A DNA stretch of 64,000 nucleotides from the NCBI GenBank assembly GCA_035772735.1, contig JASDFA010000016.1, positions 175,093,001 to 175,157,000 on the forward strand. The letters are read 5' to 3'. The position numbers and the translations under genes were made by a program. Below are positions 34,887-47,661 of this stretch, piece by piece. The stretch comes from Datura wrightii. Taxonomy: Eukaryota > Streptophyta > Magnoliopsida > Solanales > Solanaceae. Position 1 is the first letter of the stretch. Every line of letters begins with the position of its first letter. The notes below the pieces were generated by a model, which was given only the letters and a program-made list of their open reading frames with translations, had not been told where the DNA came from and did not search any database.

Positions 34887-36329
34887 ACACCCTCAACTTA
34901 AGACTTTTGCATGTCCTCAGGCAAAGAAAATTAAAAACTAAACACGATGTTTAACTAGAAAATAAACCTAGGATATTATAGCCAATATCAAACAAAATTT
35001 GCACTATTAACTCAAAAATCTTTTGACTCTTTTCCCGTGAACCAAATCAGCACATGCACTACAAGCAGCCACAAAACATGATAAACAGGGACCAAGACAT
35101 GTCACCTAGCAATTAACAGGTAGTCAAGTCATCACCGATGCTTTTTACATAGACCACTGGTAGAGTTAAACATAAATCATGTACCCTCACAACAAATAAA
35201 GTCCCCCACTCACAGATATAGTAAAATGTATAACATGGGACTGAACAAGCGAGACTCTCACTCTCACAAAGAAGTTCCAAATACTGCATGTCGGATACCA
35301 TAGACTTGCCCTTATTTTCTCTACTTTGGTTTATCAGATGGTCAGGTTAGGATCACTATAGGACTTGCTTTGGCTGGTAATGTAGGTTTTCGGGATGGGT
35401 AAGGTAGATATGAGATCTTTTTAAGTGACTAAACCCTTCCTTGGTACTACATATATATGGCTCCATTTTTTAACTCTTTCACCCTTTTTAATTCTTTCCA
35501 CTTTTTTCTCCCTTTTAACCCTTTTCATGCACTTGCATGAGTGGTGTGTTTCTTCAAACTTTTACGCATCTTTCTCTTTTTGTATTTTCTTTTTCAATTT
35601 TTTTGTCACACCACACCTCATTTTTCACTTTTTTTTCTTTTCTCTTCCTTTTTCACCATCCCAATCTTTATGCACCCCTACTCTATCCACTCTCAACTTA
35701 GGCATTTTTTCTATGTTGAGGTTCACAATATCCAAGGAGGGACCAGGGCCAAAACAGGTTCATTATTAAAAATTGGGCACGGCTAATTGGTTAATTAAAG
35801 AAAAATGGTCTATTTAAGGCTTAAAAATTTGGATAAAGGGAATCATATCATTTTGGTAGGATTATTTAAGCTAAAAATGGGCTAAAAAAGAATGGCCTAT
35901 GATCCTTTCCTAACCAACCATCTTTAAACTATGCAAAGATCAACCAGGCAAGTTCTAGATCCTCTACGTAGTATTGAACTAGGTATCAGACCTCACTCAC
36001 TCATGGTACATGATTTGCATTCACTCTATTTGTCCGGTTTATTTAATGACTTAACAAAAACTACACATGCTAATATACTAAATGACATAAAAAGATCCAT
36101 AGAAATCATGCATGCAATCACAAGTACACAGCTAATTCATCAAAAATTTTTAAACAGGGTCAATTTTTCATAATATCAAAATTAGTGCACTTTATTGGCT
36201 GAGTACTCCTAAGCAACTTTCTAATTAAATAAAAATGACAAAAATAAAATACTAACCATGTCGGTTCAACTAGATAGCATGCCCGCGGGAAAAGAAACAC
36301 GACAAGTAAAACCCTCGGATAAATCAAAA
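34887..36329 (-). other. 3' untranslated internal region of the Athila/Tat-type element
   Basis: No coding signature. The 35440-35700 part is a long CT-rich stretch (TTTTTCTCCC, TTTCTTTTTC), which gives spurious open frames on the plus strand. It lies between the transposon-protein-like ORF and the 3' LTR. Confidence 0.6.
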
Positions 36330-38641
36330 ACCCAAAAATACAAGTACGTCCCCTCCCTTTTTTTTTAAAAAAAAATTGTGCTTCGTCCCCGAAGCATAGA
36401 ATGTAAGTATAGACGGAAGGGAACATACCTGCAGCACTTTAAATGATCCTACATCCTGTGAAGGAGGTGCCTCTGCTGCAATTGTGGCACCGACGGTGGT
36501 CGGTGCACTCACTAGTGGGTCAACAGGGGGAGTGGCTACCCCCTCAGTAGTCTCGGCCGTCTCTACAGCCTCTAGAATGGTCGGGGTTGAATGTGGCTCG
36601 CTCGAAGGGTCCTTGCCACTAGAAAGCTCTGTCTGGTCCATGCTGGAGCTCCTTGCTCCTCTAGCTCCTTTATGTAATCACGAGTCTGTAGGCTTCTACT
36701 CATGCTGGCTTGCGTTCTCTTTTCTCTCTCTTCTTTCTAGTTGAAAGAAATCGGTAGAAAATAACATAATAAATAGAATATAGTTCTTTATGAAAAAAGA
36801 AACTGAATATATTTAAATTTCTCGAGGTCTCTTCTCCAACATCCTTGGAGACCTTCTTTTTCCTTTTTCTTTACCTACTGTTGTGGGGTCCCAGTAGGCC
36901 GCTAGGTCAAGCTCCTCATCTATGTCAGTATCGAGGTCAGGAAGAGTGGGGGCTGCTATGACTGCCGGCTGCCGGTGATGACAACTTAGCTACTTGGCTC
37001 CAAAGAGCCCCCAACTCTTCATGGAGTCTATCCATCTTAGTTTACTCGGCCATGCGTGTATTGAACCTGCTTTCAAGTCCGTCTAATCTGGCGTCTATGG
37101 CCTTCACATCTGTCTCAATCTCAGCCTTCACCTAGGGCTTAACATTCTCCATCTTTGATTGGATCATCCTTTCGACTATGGTCAGTCTCTTGGCCAGCTA
37201 CTAGAGAAATTCCTAGGGCACTAGGATATACCCGACTAGATTCTGGGTCAGGAGGCTAGTATGTGGTGCAGCAGAAGTGTTGGGAGCTGCATCTGAATAA
37301 CCAACATCTATAGCCGGTGCCTCGCCCTGCTCCTGTGAGGTGGGGGCATTCACCTGTAAGCCCCCAATTGGTCGAGTAAGTAGAACTGCGGTGGAAAGTC
37401 GGGCCTGACTTATCGGGTTCATTTCATCCCCGATCAGGCCAATATCAGTATCAGTTGTCCTCCAATCAAGCGCTCCTTACCCCGACGTACTATGATGCTT
37501 GCCTCTGTGAATAATCTGAAGACGAGACTCGGGAATGGAATAGTAGTGCTCAATCCTATAGCTCGATCTCGCATCTCCTCTGCGATGACCCTCGAAATGT
37601 TGATGGGGTATCTGGACATAATATAGGCAACCAAAGATGCTCTATTTGCACTGAGGGTATTGTCATTAATCGTTGGTGCCAATCGGTGGCGCACTAACAT
37701 CCAGCAGGCTTTTGCTATGAAATTTAGGGAATTTTTTGTAACGTGCTTTCAGCTAGTGACCCACTCTGCCTCTTCTTTATCCTTAGTGATAACGCCGGAC
37801 AATGACTGTATCTGCCTCCTCCTCTCATCAAAGCCTAGCTGCATGATCTGTTTCAATGCCTCCACCCGATATTCATATTCTAGTGTAGCATGTGGAGGTA
37901 TGAATTGGGGCTCATATAATATCCTAGCAATAGTGCGCTCGAATATATCAGCCTCTCGACTCTAACCATGACGCTCTCCAGCTTAGGCTGATCTTTCAAT
38001 TTCTGCCCCTCTTTCGCCTTCTACTCCATGGTTGCCAAATAATTGGCATAGAACTCCTGGACAATTTCTAGAGTGTATTGGGCCTAGGTTCTAGCCATCC
38101 ACTCGAAGCCATAGAAGCTAAATATCCACTTCATCTCCTCCACCTCGATCAATGAATTTGTGAGGATCTGCGGCTCTTTTTGAATGCTCCGCCTAGGTTT
38201 GTTTTTGGTGGTGAGAGCAATGTCCTGTTCATATATCTCCTGGGCTCCTGGCGCTCTGCACCAGATAGTGCGGTTTTCCTTAGACAGAGTCTGCTCCTGC
38301 TCGGCATTTGGTGCCTCCTCCTCTAATCTAGCATCGCTGCTTGCATCTCCGGATTGGGTCTCCTCGAACCCCTCTTTTTCATTAGAGCCCCTTCTTGACT
38401 CCTGAGCTCTTTCCTCAGCTCCCTCCTCAGACTAGGGAACACCGGCAGATGTGGCAGTAGTCGCCATGGCTTGGGCTTTGGCCTTTGCCCTAGTGGTTCA
38501 GGTCCCATCTGTGTCTGATGTGTCGACCCTATACTCCTCTACTGAACCACTAGTGGAGCTGTTCACTCTATCAGATTCAGAGGTTTCATCAAGTAATGTC
38601 CTCCGTGCAGTTGCCTTTGATGCTTTGCGCTTCATCGTCAT
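36330..38641 (-). pseudogene. Athila-type 'putative plant transposon protein' ORF
   Basis: Starts at the ATG at 38641 (MTMKRK-like basic start) and runs through an acidic Ser/Glu-rich part. It then has a conserved domain with WIFSFYGFEW, REFYANY-like QEFYANYLATM, VRHRLAPTINDN, SLVAYIMSRYPIN, RVIAEEM and IPFPSLVFRL (~38140-37440), and ends in a coiled-coil-like, Thr/Pro-rich tail (~37200-36400). This is the domain found downstream of pol in Athila-type retrotransposons and often listed as plant transposon or env-like protein; its job is unknown. Stops (for example near 38500, 38090, 37130) and shifts break it. Confidence 0.7.
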
Positions 38642-39206
38642 TTTACCTATAGAGAAAAATGGTTAGAATTCCATATCTGAGAAAAATAAAGCAAGAACAA
38701 ATTCCTCTGTTGTTTATCACGGGTCAATAATTCGGGTCGTACCTTGGAGGTACAATTTATGTTGAGACCCGTAATATCTCAGGTCAAGCCATGCCTCTGA
38801 GGTACGACTTGTACCATGAAGATACGGTCCGTACGATGAGTCATATGAGGATGCCCCTATACAATAATTTTTTTATATTTTTCCATGACTCGTGGTATGG
38901 CTCGTAAGTCAATTCCACGAGTCGTAGGAAGGATCGTACTGTCACTTGTGGACTTAACCCTTTTCAAATTATTGGTACGATTTCTAGGTACGATTCGTAG
39001 CAGTAAACCACGAGCCGTACTAGGATTAATACCTTGTTATTTTTTCAAATTTGTCTTGGGGCAGCCCCAACGAGCGATCCTACGAGTCATAGTATGAAAC
39101 CACGAGTCGTAGGAAGGCTTGTGAAGCCTGTCCCTGCCTTAATTTTGTTTTAGTTTGCGAGGAGTCTTAATTTAAATTTGGGTACTTAGAATTCCCCATG
39201 TCTAGG
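38642..39206 (-). repeat. CG-palindrome-rich internal segment
   Basis: No coding sequence. At 38720-39115 words such as CACGAGTCGTAGGAAGG and GTACGATTCGTAG recur in both orientations, as in the U3 of the flanking LTRs. The nested solo LTR begins at 39207. Confidence 0.6.
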
Positions 39207-42200
39207 TGTAACACCCCAAAAGTCTCTAAGACTGGACCCAAAACTAGTGAGTTGAGATATTTAATGCCCCGAACTTTTGGGCTAAGTTTGGAACCGTTCT
39301 AGATGTATGGATAGGTCCGATCCCAATGAATTTTATGGATACTAGGTGTTAATATCAATTCACAAGTTTTAGAAGTTCAATGGATGCAAATTAAGGTCAC
39401 AAGGAACTTCTAGCACAAAGTTGAGTTGAGAGCCTTCTTACCGATTGAGTTTTCGTATAAGCTCTAGCAAGGGTCAACTTCTAATGAATATAGATCTCAT
39501 GTTACAAAGTGTTTTTAGGTGACTCAATATATCAAATTGAATCCATTTTAGTCTTCTTTCCAATGCATCAGACCTTGTGTCAATCGAAGTTCGAAGTAAA
39601 AAATTATGAGCAATTTGGTAAAACTGCATAGCATCACAAAACGATTCGTTGTGACTCGTTAAGTCACCTAACGACTCGTTAAGTGACCCGTTAAGTGGCC
39701 AAAATTGCTGGAAAAATACATTTTCATAGGGGACTTCACGACTGGTCACTTGACCCGTTAGGTCACCTCACGACTCGTTAAGTGACTCATTAAGTGGCAA
39801 AATTTGGTGAAAATTCCAGTAGACTTCACAGATTGGACTCATGACTCATCCAGTACCTCACGAGTTGTGATGTCCCTCATGAGGACTGGTAGTTTTTTTT
39901 TCCTGTAAATTTTTAAGGGTGTTTTCATAAAATCCTAAGCTTCTAACTCCTAAGTGACGTCGTTTTGGGAACCAAAAGGGATGAATTTAAGGGGAATACC
40001 TAGCCTAATCCCTCATTCCATCCAAAAACACTCCCAAAATCCTTCTTCCTCTTCTCTGTCAAGGCTCAAGATCACTTAGGGTTTCCTTCAATGGTTTCAA
40101 GATCCGAATTCTAGTGGAAGACTTCGTCAGGCCAGGTATGTGGGTTCTTCAACAAGGGTATTCTTCCATCCTTGTGCCCCAAAATGTTTTAGTAGAAACC
40201 CGATTTCAACTATTCTAGAAAAGCATGATCTAGGGTTTGTGTGATGGGTGATTTCTTCTACATCTTTCTTGAATTCTAAAATCTACTGTGATTATAAATT
40301 AATTATGAATATAAAATTATTGGGCTATCTTGAATTATGTGTTAGATAATGAAAAATGCGATATTATAGAATGTTCTTCATAAAATGGCTTGAACTTTGG
40401 ATGGGACTTGATTATTGTTCGCTCGATTATCGTAATAACTTGTATCAATGTTTAAAATTGTGAAGATCGTATGATTACCCCTAAGAACTTGAATATGCCA
40501 TTGATAAATATGTTGAGATGAGATTAAAGTTTATGGGCTTGATCAATTGAAAGTATTATTATCACTATGTTTTCAATGGAGTTGATCGAGTATGAAGTAA
40601 ATCTATGATAATGGTCTAATTACTCTATCTTTCTCATGAATTGGAATAAATTATGAAATGGGTCTTATGAAAATAAAATGTATGCTTCTCCTATGAATTT
40701 GTTGTTAATGATTGAAGGGTGATTTAAATGTATGGATTTTTCCGTAAATCTAGATAAATGGAGTAATATATCTATGATAAAGTATGAATTGGATATATGG
40801 ACCATGGATGGCCCTATGTTACATGTTGAATAAGATGAATTCGAAACTTGAATGTTGTAGAAGTATATTGCATAATGTGAATCTAGAGATGCTCGTTAAT
40901 GTAAGATGCTTAAAGCAGATAATGACTTGGTGCCATGATGATGTGAATTATGATGATAAAGTATAAGAATGATCCTTAAGACGTTGAGGTTGTGGTTAAT
41001 AAAAAGTAGCCGTAATCAACTCTAAATGACTTTGGTTATGATGTAATTAGTTGAATGCTCATGTCTCTAATTAGTTGCAGTAATTTAGTCTAGACGAATG
41101 ATGTCAGAATATTATACAGAACGTTTCCCTAGTTAGTCCGAGATTCTCCACAACAGAGAATGTTTCCTTAGTCAGTCTGGGATTCTCCACTGTAAAGAAT
41201 GTTTCCCTAGTCAGTCCGGGATTCTCCACAACAGAGAATGTTTCCCTAGTCAGTCCAAGATTCTCCACAGCAGAGAATGTTTCCCTAGTCAGTCCGAAAT
41301 TCTCCACAGCAGAGAATGTTCCCCTAGTCAGTCAGGGATTCTCCATAGCAGAGAATGTTTCCCTAGTTAGTTCGGAATTCTCCATAGCAGAGAATGTTTC
41401 CTTAGCCAGTCAAGGATTCTCTACAGTAGAGAATATGTCCTAGTCGGTCAGAGATTCTCTACAATAGATAACGTTTCCCTAGTCAGTTTGGGATTCTCCA
41501 CAGTAGAGAATGTTTCCCCTCATCAGTCAGGGACTCTCCATGGTAGAGAACATTTTCCTTAGTTAGTCAGTGACTCTCTATATCAGAGAATGCTCTCCCT
41601 TAGACAGTCAGGGACTCTCCACAATCGAGAATGTCTCCCTTCGATAGTCAAGAACTCTTTACGATATTAGTCACGACTTCGGTCTTCAACATTTGTTCAG
41701 TATATAACCCTTACGCATCCATTGATTATATATTCGGTAAATGTTTTCAAATAAAATCTTCATGTTAATATATATGTGTATCTCAGATAGGGTTGTGTGT
41801 CTCAGTTCAGTTATATGACCATTAAAGTGTTCGCTTACTTTCTCCTTGTACACTTGCATGCTTTAGTTTATTTACACTTCCCACATAGCATACTCAGTAC
41901 ATTCCAAGTTCTGGACGCTCTCTTTATGTGCTATATCGTTTCATAATATAGATCCAGGTCTCCAAACTCAGCCTCGTGGTTAGATACGCTTCATCCCCTC
42001 TCAGCTGCTAGTGGTGAGTCCTTCATCTCCCGAGGACGTGATTATATTTTCTTTATATTTCAGCATTCAGATTTTAGGAGTTAGCCGGGGACTTGTCCCA
42101 ACAACTCATCAGTTTAATAGAAGGCTACCAGGCTTGTCTAGACAGATTCAACATTGTATCAAAGTGTGGTTATAATTGTTCTTATGGTTTCTATTGGACT

Positions 42201-42343
42201 CTTACTGTTAGCTTCCGCTTATTCATGTTGTTAGTAGTTTCTATTGTTAAGTGATATGCTATGATCATTTCATGGGTCGACTTGGAGCCTTTTGGGGTTA
42301 CTTGTCCCGTGTTATGGCTAGGGTGTGAACTCGGGTTGTGACA
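39207..42343 (+). mobile_element. solo LTR (Ty3/gypsy type) nested in the Athila/Tat-type element
   Basis: TGTAACACCCC...GGGTTGTGACA with a target duplication CTAGG on both sides (39202-39206 and 42344-42348). No internal region is present, so this is the product of LTR-LTR recombination. Its ends match, in inverse orientation, the chromovirus LTR ends at 20898/23005. A cluster of ACGACTCGTTAAGTGAC words lies at 39640-39880 in U3. The 3,137 bp length is partly due to the 39 bp minisatellite near its 3' end. Confidence 0.92.
41104..41665. repeat. 39 bp minisatellite, about 14 units
   Basis: Units of about 39 bp (range 38-41): AGAGAATGTTTCCCTAGTCA, then GTCCGGGATTCTCCACAGC. Units in the left half are closest to each other; those on the right carry extra bases. 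Because 39 is divisible by three, the minus strand is open for 67 codons of a 13-residue repeat; I regard that as a consequence of the array. Confidence 0.9.
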
Positions 42344-42348
42344 CTAGG

Positions 42349-43455
42349 CATGCATTCAACCAGTTTTACCACTACTCATTCCTTCCCTTTTTTTGGTCAC
42401 GATCTGTAACTCAATTTTTTTAACAGTCCAATGCAAAATTTAATCAAGTTCGAGCTTTAACCCAGTCACACAGCTCAGCTACGCCCCTGGTCATTGTCTT
42501 TTTCCATTTTTTTAGCAATGAGAGGACTCTTAGGGGTTTTAACAAATTTTTATGAAGCATACAAGTTATATCTATCAATTTTGAAGGAATACACTTACTT
42601 GAAAGTTTATGCTTCAACTGTGGGTCAAGACTAGGGTTCGAGTGTGATTTTTCGATGTAATCTCTGAGCTAGAACTTGTTCAATGCTTCTTGATGATGAG
42701 TTACGGGTGTGAGGGAGTCGTGAGTTTAGGTTTAGTGAGCATGGGAGAGTAGTACGATTCGTTTAGGCTTATATAGGTCCTAGGGCCGATTTTTAAAAAT
42801 CTCAGCCGAGTCGGGTTAATTTAAAATTTTTGACCCATCATGACTCATACCATGAGTCGTAGGAAGATCCTACGACTCGTCCCTTGGACCCGTACTTAGA
42901 GAAATTTAGGGACTTACCTGTGGACCTACGATCACATCTTACGATTCGCACAACAAGGGTACGATTCGTACTATGACTCGTAGGTCTTTGCTTTTCATTG
43001 TTGTCCATGCCTTGCATAGTTTCTAGCCACAGTGAGTACTACGACCCGTACAATGAAGTCATGAGTCGTAGGACTAATCATACCTTGAACTCATGAACTA
43101 AAGTACATCTCTGATTCTCACCACGACTCATGCTAAGGCTCGTACAACCCTCTCACGAGTTGTACTAAGAACCGTAGCACCTGCTTATTCAGCAATTTTT
43201 CTGCCACTTGTTTTTGTATCCCCTACACATGAGACACACATTAGTTAATTAACTTGGGTTTCCTCCCAATAAGTGCTTGATTTAACGTCGCAGCACAACG
43301 CATATGTCTCAGTTACTAAGAATTCACCAAACCACCACTTGGATTGCCTCCCAAGAAGCGCCTGATTTAATGTCGCGACACGATGCAAGTCTCTTGACTA
43401 CTCAGACTTCGTCAAGGAACTCAGATTCATCTTCTATTGCTGAGACCACTCTATA
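42349..43455 (-). other. non-coding internal region of the Athila/Tat-type element
   Basis: The place where RT, RNase H and integrase would be expected has none of their motifs. At 42835-43185 it has another cluster of CG-containing near-palindromes (GAGTCGTAGGA, CTACGACTCGTC, GTACGATTCGTAC). At 43255-43400 there is a diverged ~82 bp tandem duplication built around TGCCTCCCAAGAAGCGCCTG. Confidence 0.6.
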
Positions 43456-45810
43456 TTATTTCCGTTGCTTCATTGACCGGTAGACGTTGAAGGTGACCTC
43501 TTCTTTATTGAGTCTGAATTTCAACTGGCCAGCCTCCACATCTACTAAGGCCCTCCCAGTGGAAAGGAATGGTCGCCCCAAAATTATGGGGACCTCAAAA
43601 TCAACCTCGCAATCTAGGATCACGAAGTCCATTGGGAGTATAAATCTATCAACTTTGACAAGCACATCGAGTAGGATCCCTATAGGCTTCTTCACAGTTT
43701 TGTTGGCCATCAGCAGCCACAACGTATTTGGTGTGGGGGCTCCCAAGCCTAGCTGCTTAAACATAGCCAATGGCATCAGATTGATGCTTTCTCCCAAATC
43801 ACAGAGTGCCTTTGCAAACTCGACATTGCCGATTGTGCATGGAATAGTGAAGGCACATGGATTTTCCTTTTTTTGAGCCAGGGCCCGTGAAGCTAAAACA
43901 CTATAATGGTGAACATTATCACCGAGCTCATAGCTCATGGACCTCTTTTTTGTCACAAGGTACTTCATGAACTTGGCATATCTTGACATTTGTTCCAATG
44001 CGTCGGCCAATGGTATGTTTACATATAACTGTTTGAGCATTGACAAGAACTTCTGAAACTTACCATTCTCCCCCTTCTTCTTCATTCTTTGGGGTAATGG
44101 TGGCGGTGGTCGTGGAATAGAATTGTACGTTTAGTGACTCCTTATTCAGGTTCAGGCCTGTTTTCAACATTTGGGGCCTCAGTAAACTCCGCATCCTCAT
44201 TGTGTTCCTTCTCAGCAACATCATCATCTTCTTTAATTATGCTCTCTTTCTTTCTTTCAACTACAACTAGTAGAGGGGGGGTCAACCATGGTATTTCCAC
44301 TCCTAGTCATCACAGCCATATAGTGACCATCATTCTTTGGATTCTGGATTGTGTTGCTAGGTAGTGTACCCTTCTGCCTAGGGTTCGTAGATGCTGACAG
44401 TTGCCCTAGTTGCTATTCGATCTACTTGATAGCCGTCGCATGTGAATCCACTCTCTAACCCATGCTTGATATATCACTACGGATGTCTTTCATCTGATCA
44501 TTTGTGGACCTCACCTTCTTTAGCATCTCAACCATCTTGCTCTCTAACTTTGACTGTCTAGCCTCCCCCTAACGTGTATTAGGAGGCACATACAATCCAG
44601 TTCTGTCATTGCAGTAACCATCATTCCTTCTCTAGTCCCTCACGCTAACAGCCTTTCCTTCTATCTCTGTACCCATTCTGATTATAGTTGTCTCTATATT
44701 GGTTCCGACCTTGGTTTCCAGAACCTTGGCACCAAGTGTCTTGTCCAAACCCTTGGGCATTGGCTCGGAAACCTGCCACCTTGTTGTCCACGATGTTTGC
44801 CTCCTCCTCGAAATCTGAGTGGTCAGGCCCTGGTTCCTATCCCTGTGTCCAAACTGTGTTCACCTTTCTGGTTCCAGCTCTCATGATGTGCTTAGTAAGC
44901 AAATCAAACGATGTGCGTATATGAGCCAATTCATGGTCACGCTCTTCTTCTTTCCTATGTTGGTCTACAGTCAAACCAACAACATATGTACCGATCGTTG
45001 CGTCTGCTTCTCGGGTGTGCCATGCTCTATTTGTTTTTGTCACCCTGTCAAGAATAGTAGCGGCTTGCTCCCATGTGTGACTCATCAGTGCTCCTCCCGC
45101 CACTGTGTCTGCTACTGCTTTTGTACTATTATTCAATGATCAATTGAAATCTCCAACAAACTATCATCAAGAATTTTGTGGTTTGGGCACTTGGTCAACT
45201 TCTTTTTGAACCTCAACTAGGTCTCATGAAGTGCCTCAGTCTTCAATTGTTGTAAATTTTAGATCTCATCCTTAAGCTTCAACATCTTGGAGGGTGGAAC
45301 AAATCTCTCTAAGAAAGCTTGCTTGAGCTCCCTCCAGTTGGTAATAGAGTCGTTGGGCAATTTTGATAACCATAATGTGGCCTCCCCAGATAGATAGAAG
45401 GGGAAGAGTCTTAGCCTTATATCATCTTGGCTGACTCCGGGAAACCTGTACGCCTTGCATATTCCCACGAAGTTCATCAGGTGCAGGTTGGCATCTTCAG
45501 CTGCATGACCACTAAACACCCCTTTCATGTTCAACAACTTAATCATGGTGCTACTGATATCAAATTTGGCCCCAACAGACAATGGTGGTGGTACAATGGA
45601 TCCGCTTGAGCGGACTTCATCGATGTCCGGGTCATCTTCGTCGAAGACCTGAGGGGCATATCTTTGGCCTCTATTGCCCCTCCTATGTCGACTAGCATTT
45701 ACGACCTCATCTCGAGCATCCTCCGAATCCTGAAGTATAGTTTGCCGAGCTAGCTTAGCTCGCCTAGCTTCTTCAGCTATACGGGCATCGCTTTGCTCCT
45801 GGTTTTCCAT
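43456..45810 (-). pseudogene. Athila/Tat-type Gag and protease
   Basis: Gag starts at 45810 (MENQEQSDARIAEE). It has an N-terminal charged helix, the Gag core near 45560-45260 (LLNMKGVFSGHAAEDANLHL, LFPFYLSGEATLWL, WRELKQAFLERF) and a further Gag block at 45136-44837 (GGALMSHTWEQA, NRAWHTREAD, ERDHELAHI). Protease is at 44085-43456: FLSMLKQLYVNIPLADALEQ, then TIPCTIGN, ALCDLGESINLMPLAMF (catalytic region; D-L-G rather than D-T/S-G, usual for Athila) and IILGRPFLSTGRA. Stops and shifts occur between 45258 and 44090. The 210-codon protease part is open. Confidence 0.85.
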
Positions 45811-46009
45811 CCTACATAGTGTTCTTCAAATTCAAGATCCAATGAAATTAGGGGGTTTCCACTCTTATGAGTACATGGCATTCACCAAGAAACAACTTGT
45901 GGATATCCAAAAGAAAAACGAAAAAGTATTTCAGGAAATAACAACCAAAAGTCAAATACAAGCAATTAATCTATTCTTAGCTGTATTCCCCAGCAACAAC
46001 GCCACTTTT

Positions 46010-47656
46010 TGATAACGCTCAAACTCACACTTTCTGACAAAGTATGAAGCAATCATTGTCAATAAAGAACCTAACTAAGAGGTCGGGGTCAAACCCATAG
46101 GGAATAGGGTAAGATCTAGTCTAATGCTGGTAAGTGAACTTATTCGTGAATTATCTCTAAATTGGGGGGTTTTGAAGAAAACAATATTAAAGCAAAGATT
46201 ATAGTTGTGATTTAAATCAAGATTTGCAAAAGACTAGGGTAAGTGTTCCCCATGGGTTCATAATTACTTTGGATATAAACACGTGATTAATCCCAACGCT
46301 TACTTGTAGAATTGATAATTAGGGTTCATCCAAATGACTGGTTCGTCCCTATTGGATGACTGTACTCAATCACCGGGTCAGGTCTCAGGAGTGATTTCAA
46401 ACTAACCGTTATCAATATGTTCCAAATTTAACTATCCTAAGACCACAACTCAAGTTAATACAATGATCATAAAGACCAAGACTTTATTGTAATTCTCTTT
46501 TCCTAATCTCTACTTCTCTAGGTTCAAGCAAGTAAGGAATTCAGGCAAGTGCTAATGTTGTACACTATTAAGAAACGTTTAAACATGAAGAGAATACAAT
46601 GCAAGCTTTTTGCATTGGTTTTGAATCACTTTGTGCAACCCTACTTTGTTAAGATTTTAGCCTCTCATGGTTGTAAGATTATATTTTGCATTCGTAGACA
46701 AACACATAATTAATACTTACAGCAATAATTGGAAGAAAATCAGATTTGATTATCAAAGAACAACCTCAAGAACAATGTAGGAAATCAAGAATTTGATCCC
46801 AAGATTTGCTCCTCAAAACTTGATAAAAATTTACAAAAATAATTCTTCACACATCTACTAACTCAATTCTGTCCTTCTCTAACTAAAATAAAACATAAAG
46901 GATATTTATACAGACATTAGAAACCTTTTAAGCTAACAAGAAGTTTTCCATATCTGGTGCCGACTATGTCACGACTAGACCTATGACCTATAGCAGGATT
47001 GTATGGGTCGTACCTACTTCCCATAAGTCCTTGGCTGCTGCAGATTTGGCTGAGTGTTGGCAGGCTGATATGACTCCTACCTTCATCTTACGATCATACA
47101 ATGCTTTTGTAGTTTGGCCCTGAGAACTCTGACATCTTCTAGAATTCTTCACGAGTGTTGTGGTACGACTCATACCTTTTTGCTACAATTCGTACTATCT
47201 GTAGTGTCTGAAGTTCTATCAAGTACTGAAAAATCTCTTGAAGTTCACCATGGCTCCTGGTACGGTTCGTACATTGATGCCACGGTTCGTGAGTCCATCC
47301 GTACCAAGAGTCTGCCGTTGTGCAATTTCTTCTGAATAATTCTACAACTCTAGTTACGGCTTGTACCATCTTGGTATGACTCATACTGAGAGTATATGTT
47401 GTCTTCTTCCCACTTCAGCCTTCTGAATTTCACTACGGTTCTCAATACGGCTCGTAAAATCAAGGTATGACTTGTACTGAGACAGGTACTTTGGCTGATT
47501 TTCTGCATTTTAAGGCTTCTTTTGCACATCTTTGCTCCAACACTTATTTTTCCTGAAATTTAAGTAAAAGTGACTTATATCCATATAAACATATCTAAGT
47601 CCGTTCTATTTTCTCAGTTTTAAGCATTGAAAGTGCTGTAAACTCACAACACATCA
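46010..47656 (-). repeat. 5' LTR of the Athila/Tat-type element
   Basis: 1,647 bp, partner of 33206-34886, with its own cluster of GTACGACTCGTA-type words at ~46970-47480. Confidence 0.92.
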
Positions 47657-47661
47657 AACGT

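Larger units (their letters stand above)
33206..47656 (-). mobile_element. Athila/Tat-type Ty3/gypsy element without RT-integrase
   Basis: LTRs at 33206-34886 and 46010-47656 (TGATAAC...CACATCA) with a perfect target duplication AACGT (33201-33205 and 47657-47661). Coding is on the minus strand. Next to the right LTR is TGGCGTTGTTGCTGGGGAAT (46004-45985), the primer site typical of this lineage, and at 34902-34887 a polypurine-like TTGAGGGTGT. Gag and protease lie at 45810-43456 and a transposon-protein-like ORF at 38641-36330. No RT, RNase H or integrase is found between them, only UTR-like sequence and a later solo LTR. It is 14.45 kb, 11.3 kb without the nested LTR. The LTRs differ visibly (about 23 of the first ~172 bases), so it is old. 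Confidence 0.93.

Noticed and set aside
35425..35786. Plus-strand hydrophobic ORFs (Phe/Leu-rich)
   Set aside because: They come from a CT-rich untranslated stretch of the Athila/Tat-type element; the two overlapping frames look equally 'hydrophobic'.
41104..41307. ORF coding a 13-residue repeat protein
   Set aside because: It follows from a 39 bp unit without stops in one frame, and it lies in a solo LTR.
41104..41665. CRISPR-like array
   Set aside because: The units are contiguous and diverged with no unique spacers, and the DNA is plant nuclear; it is a minisatellite.
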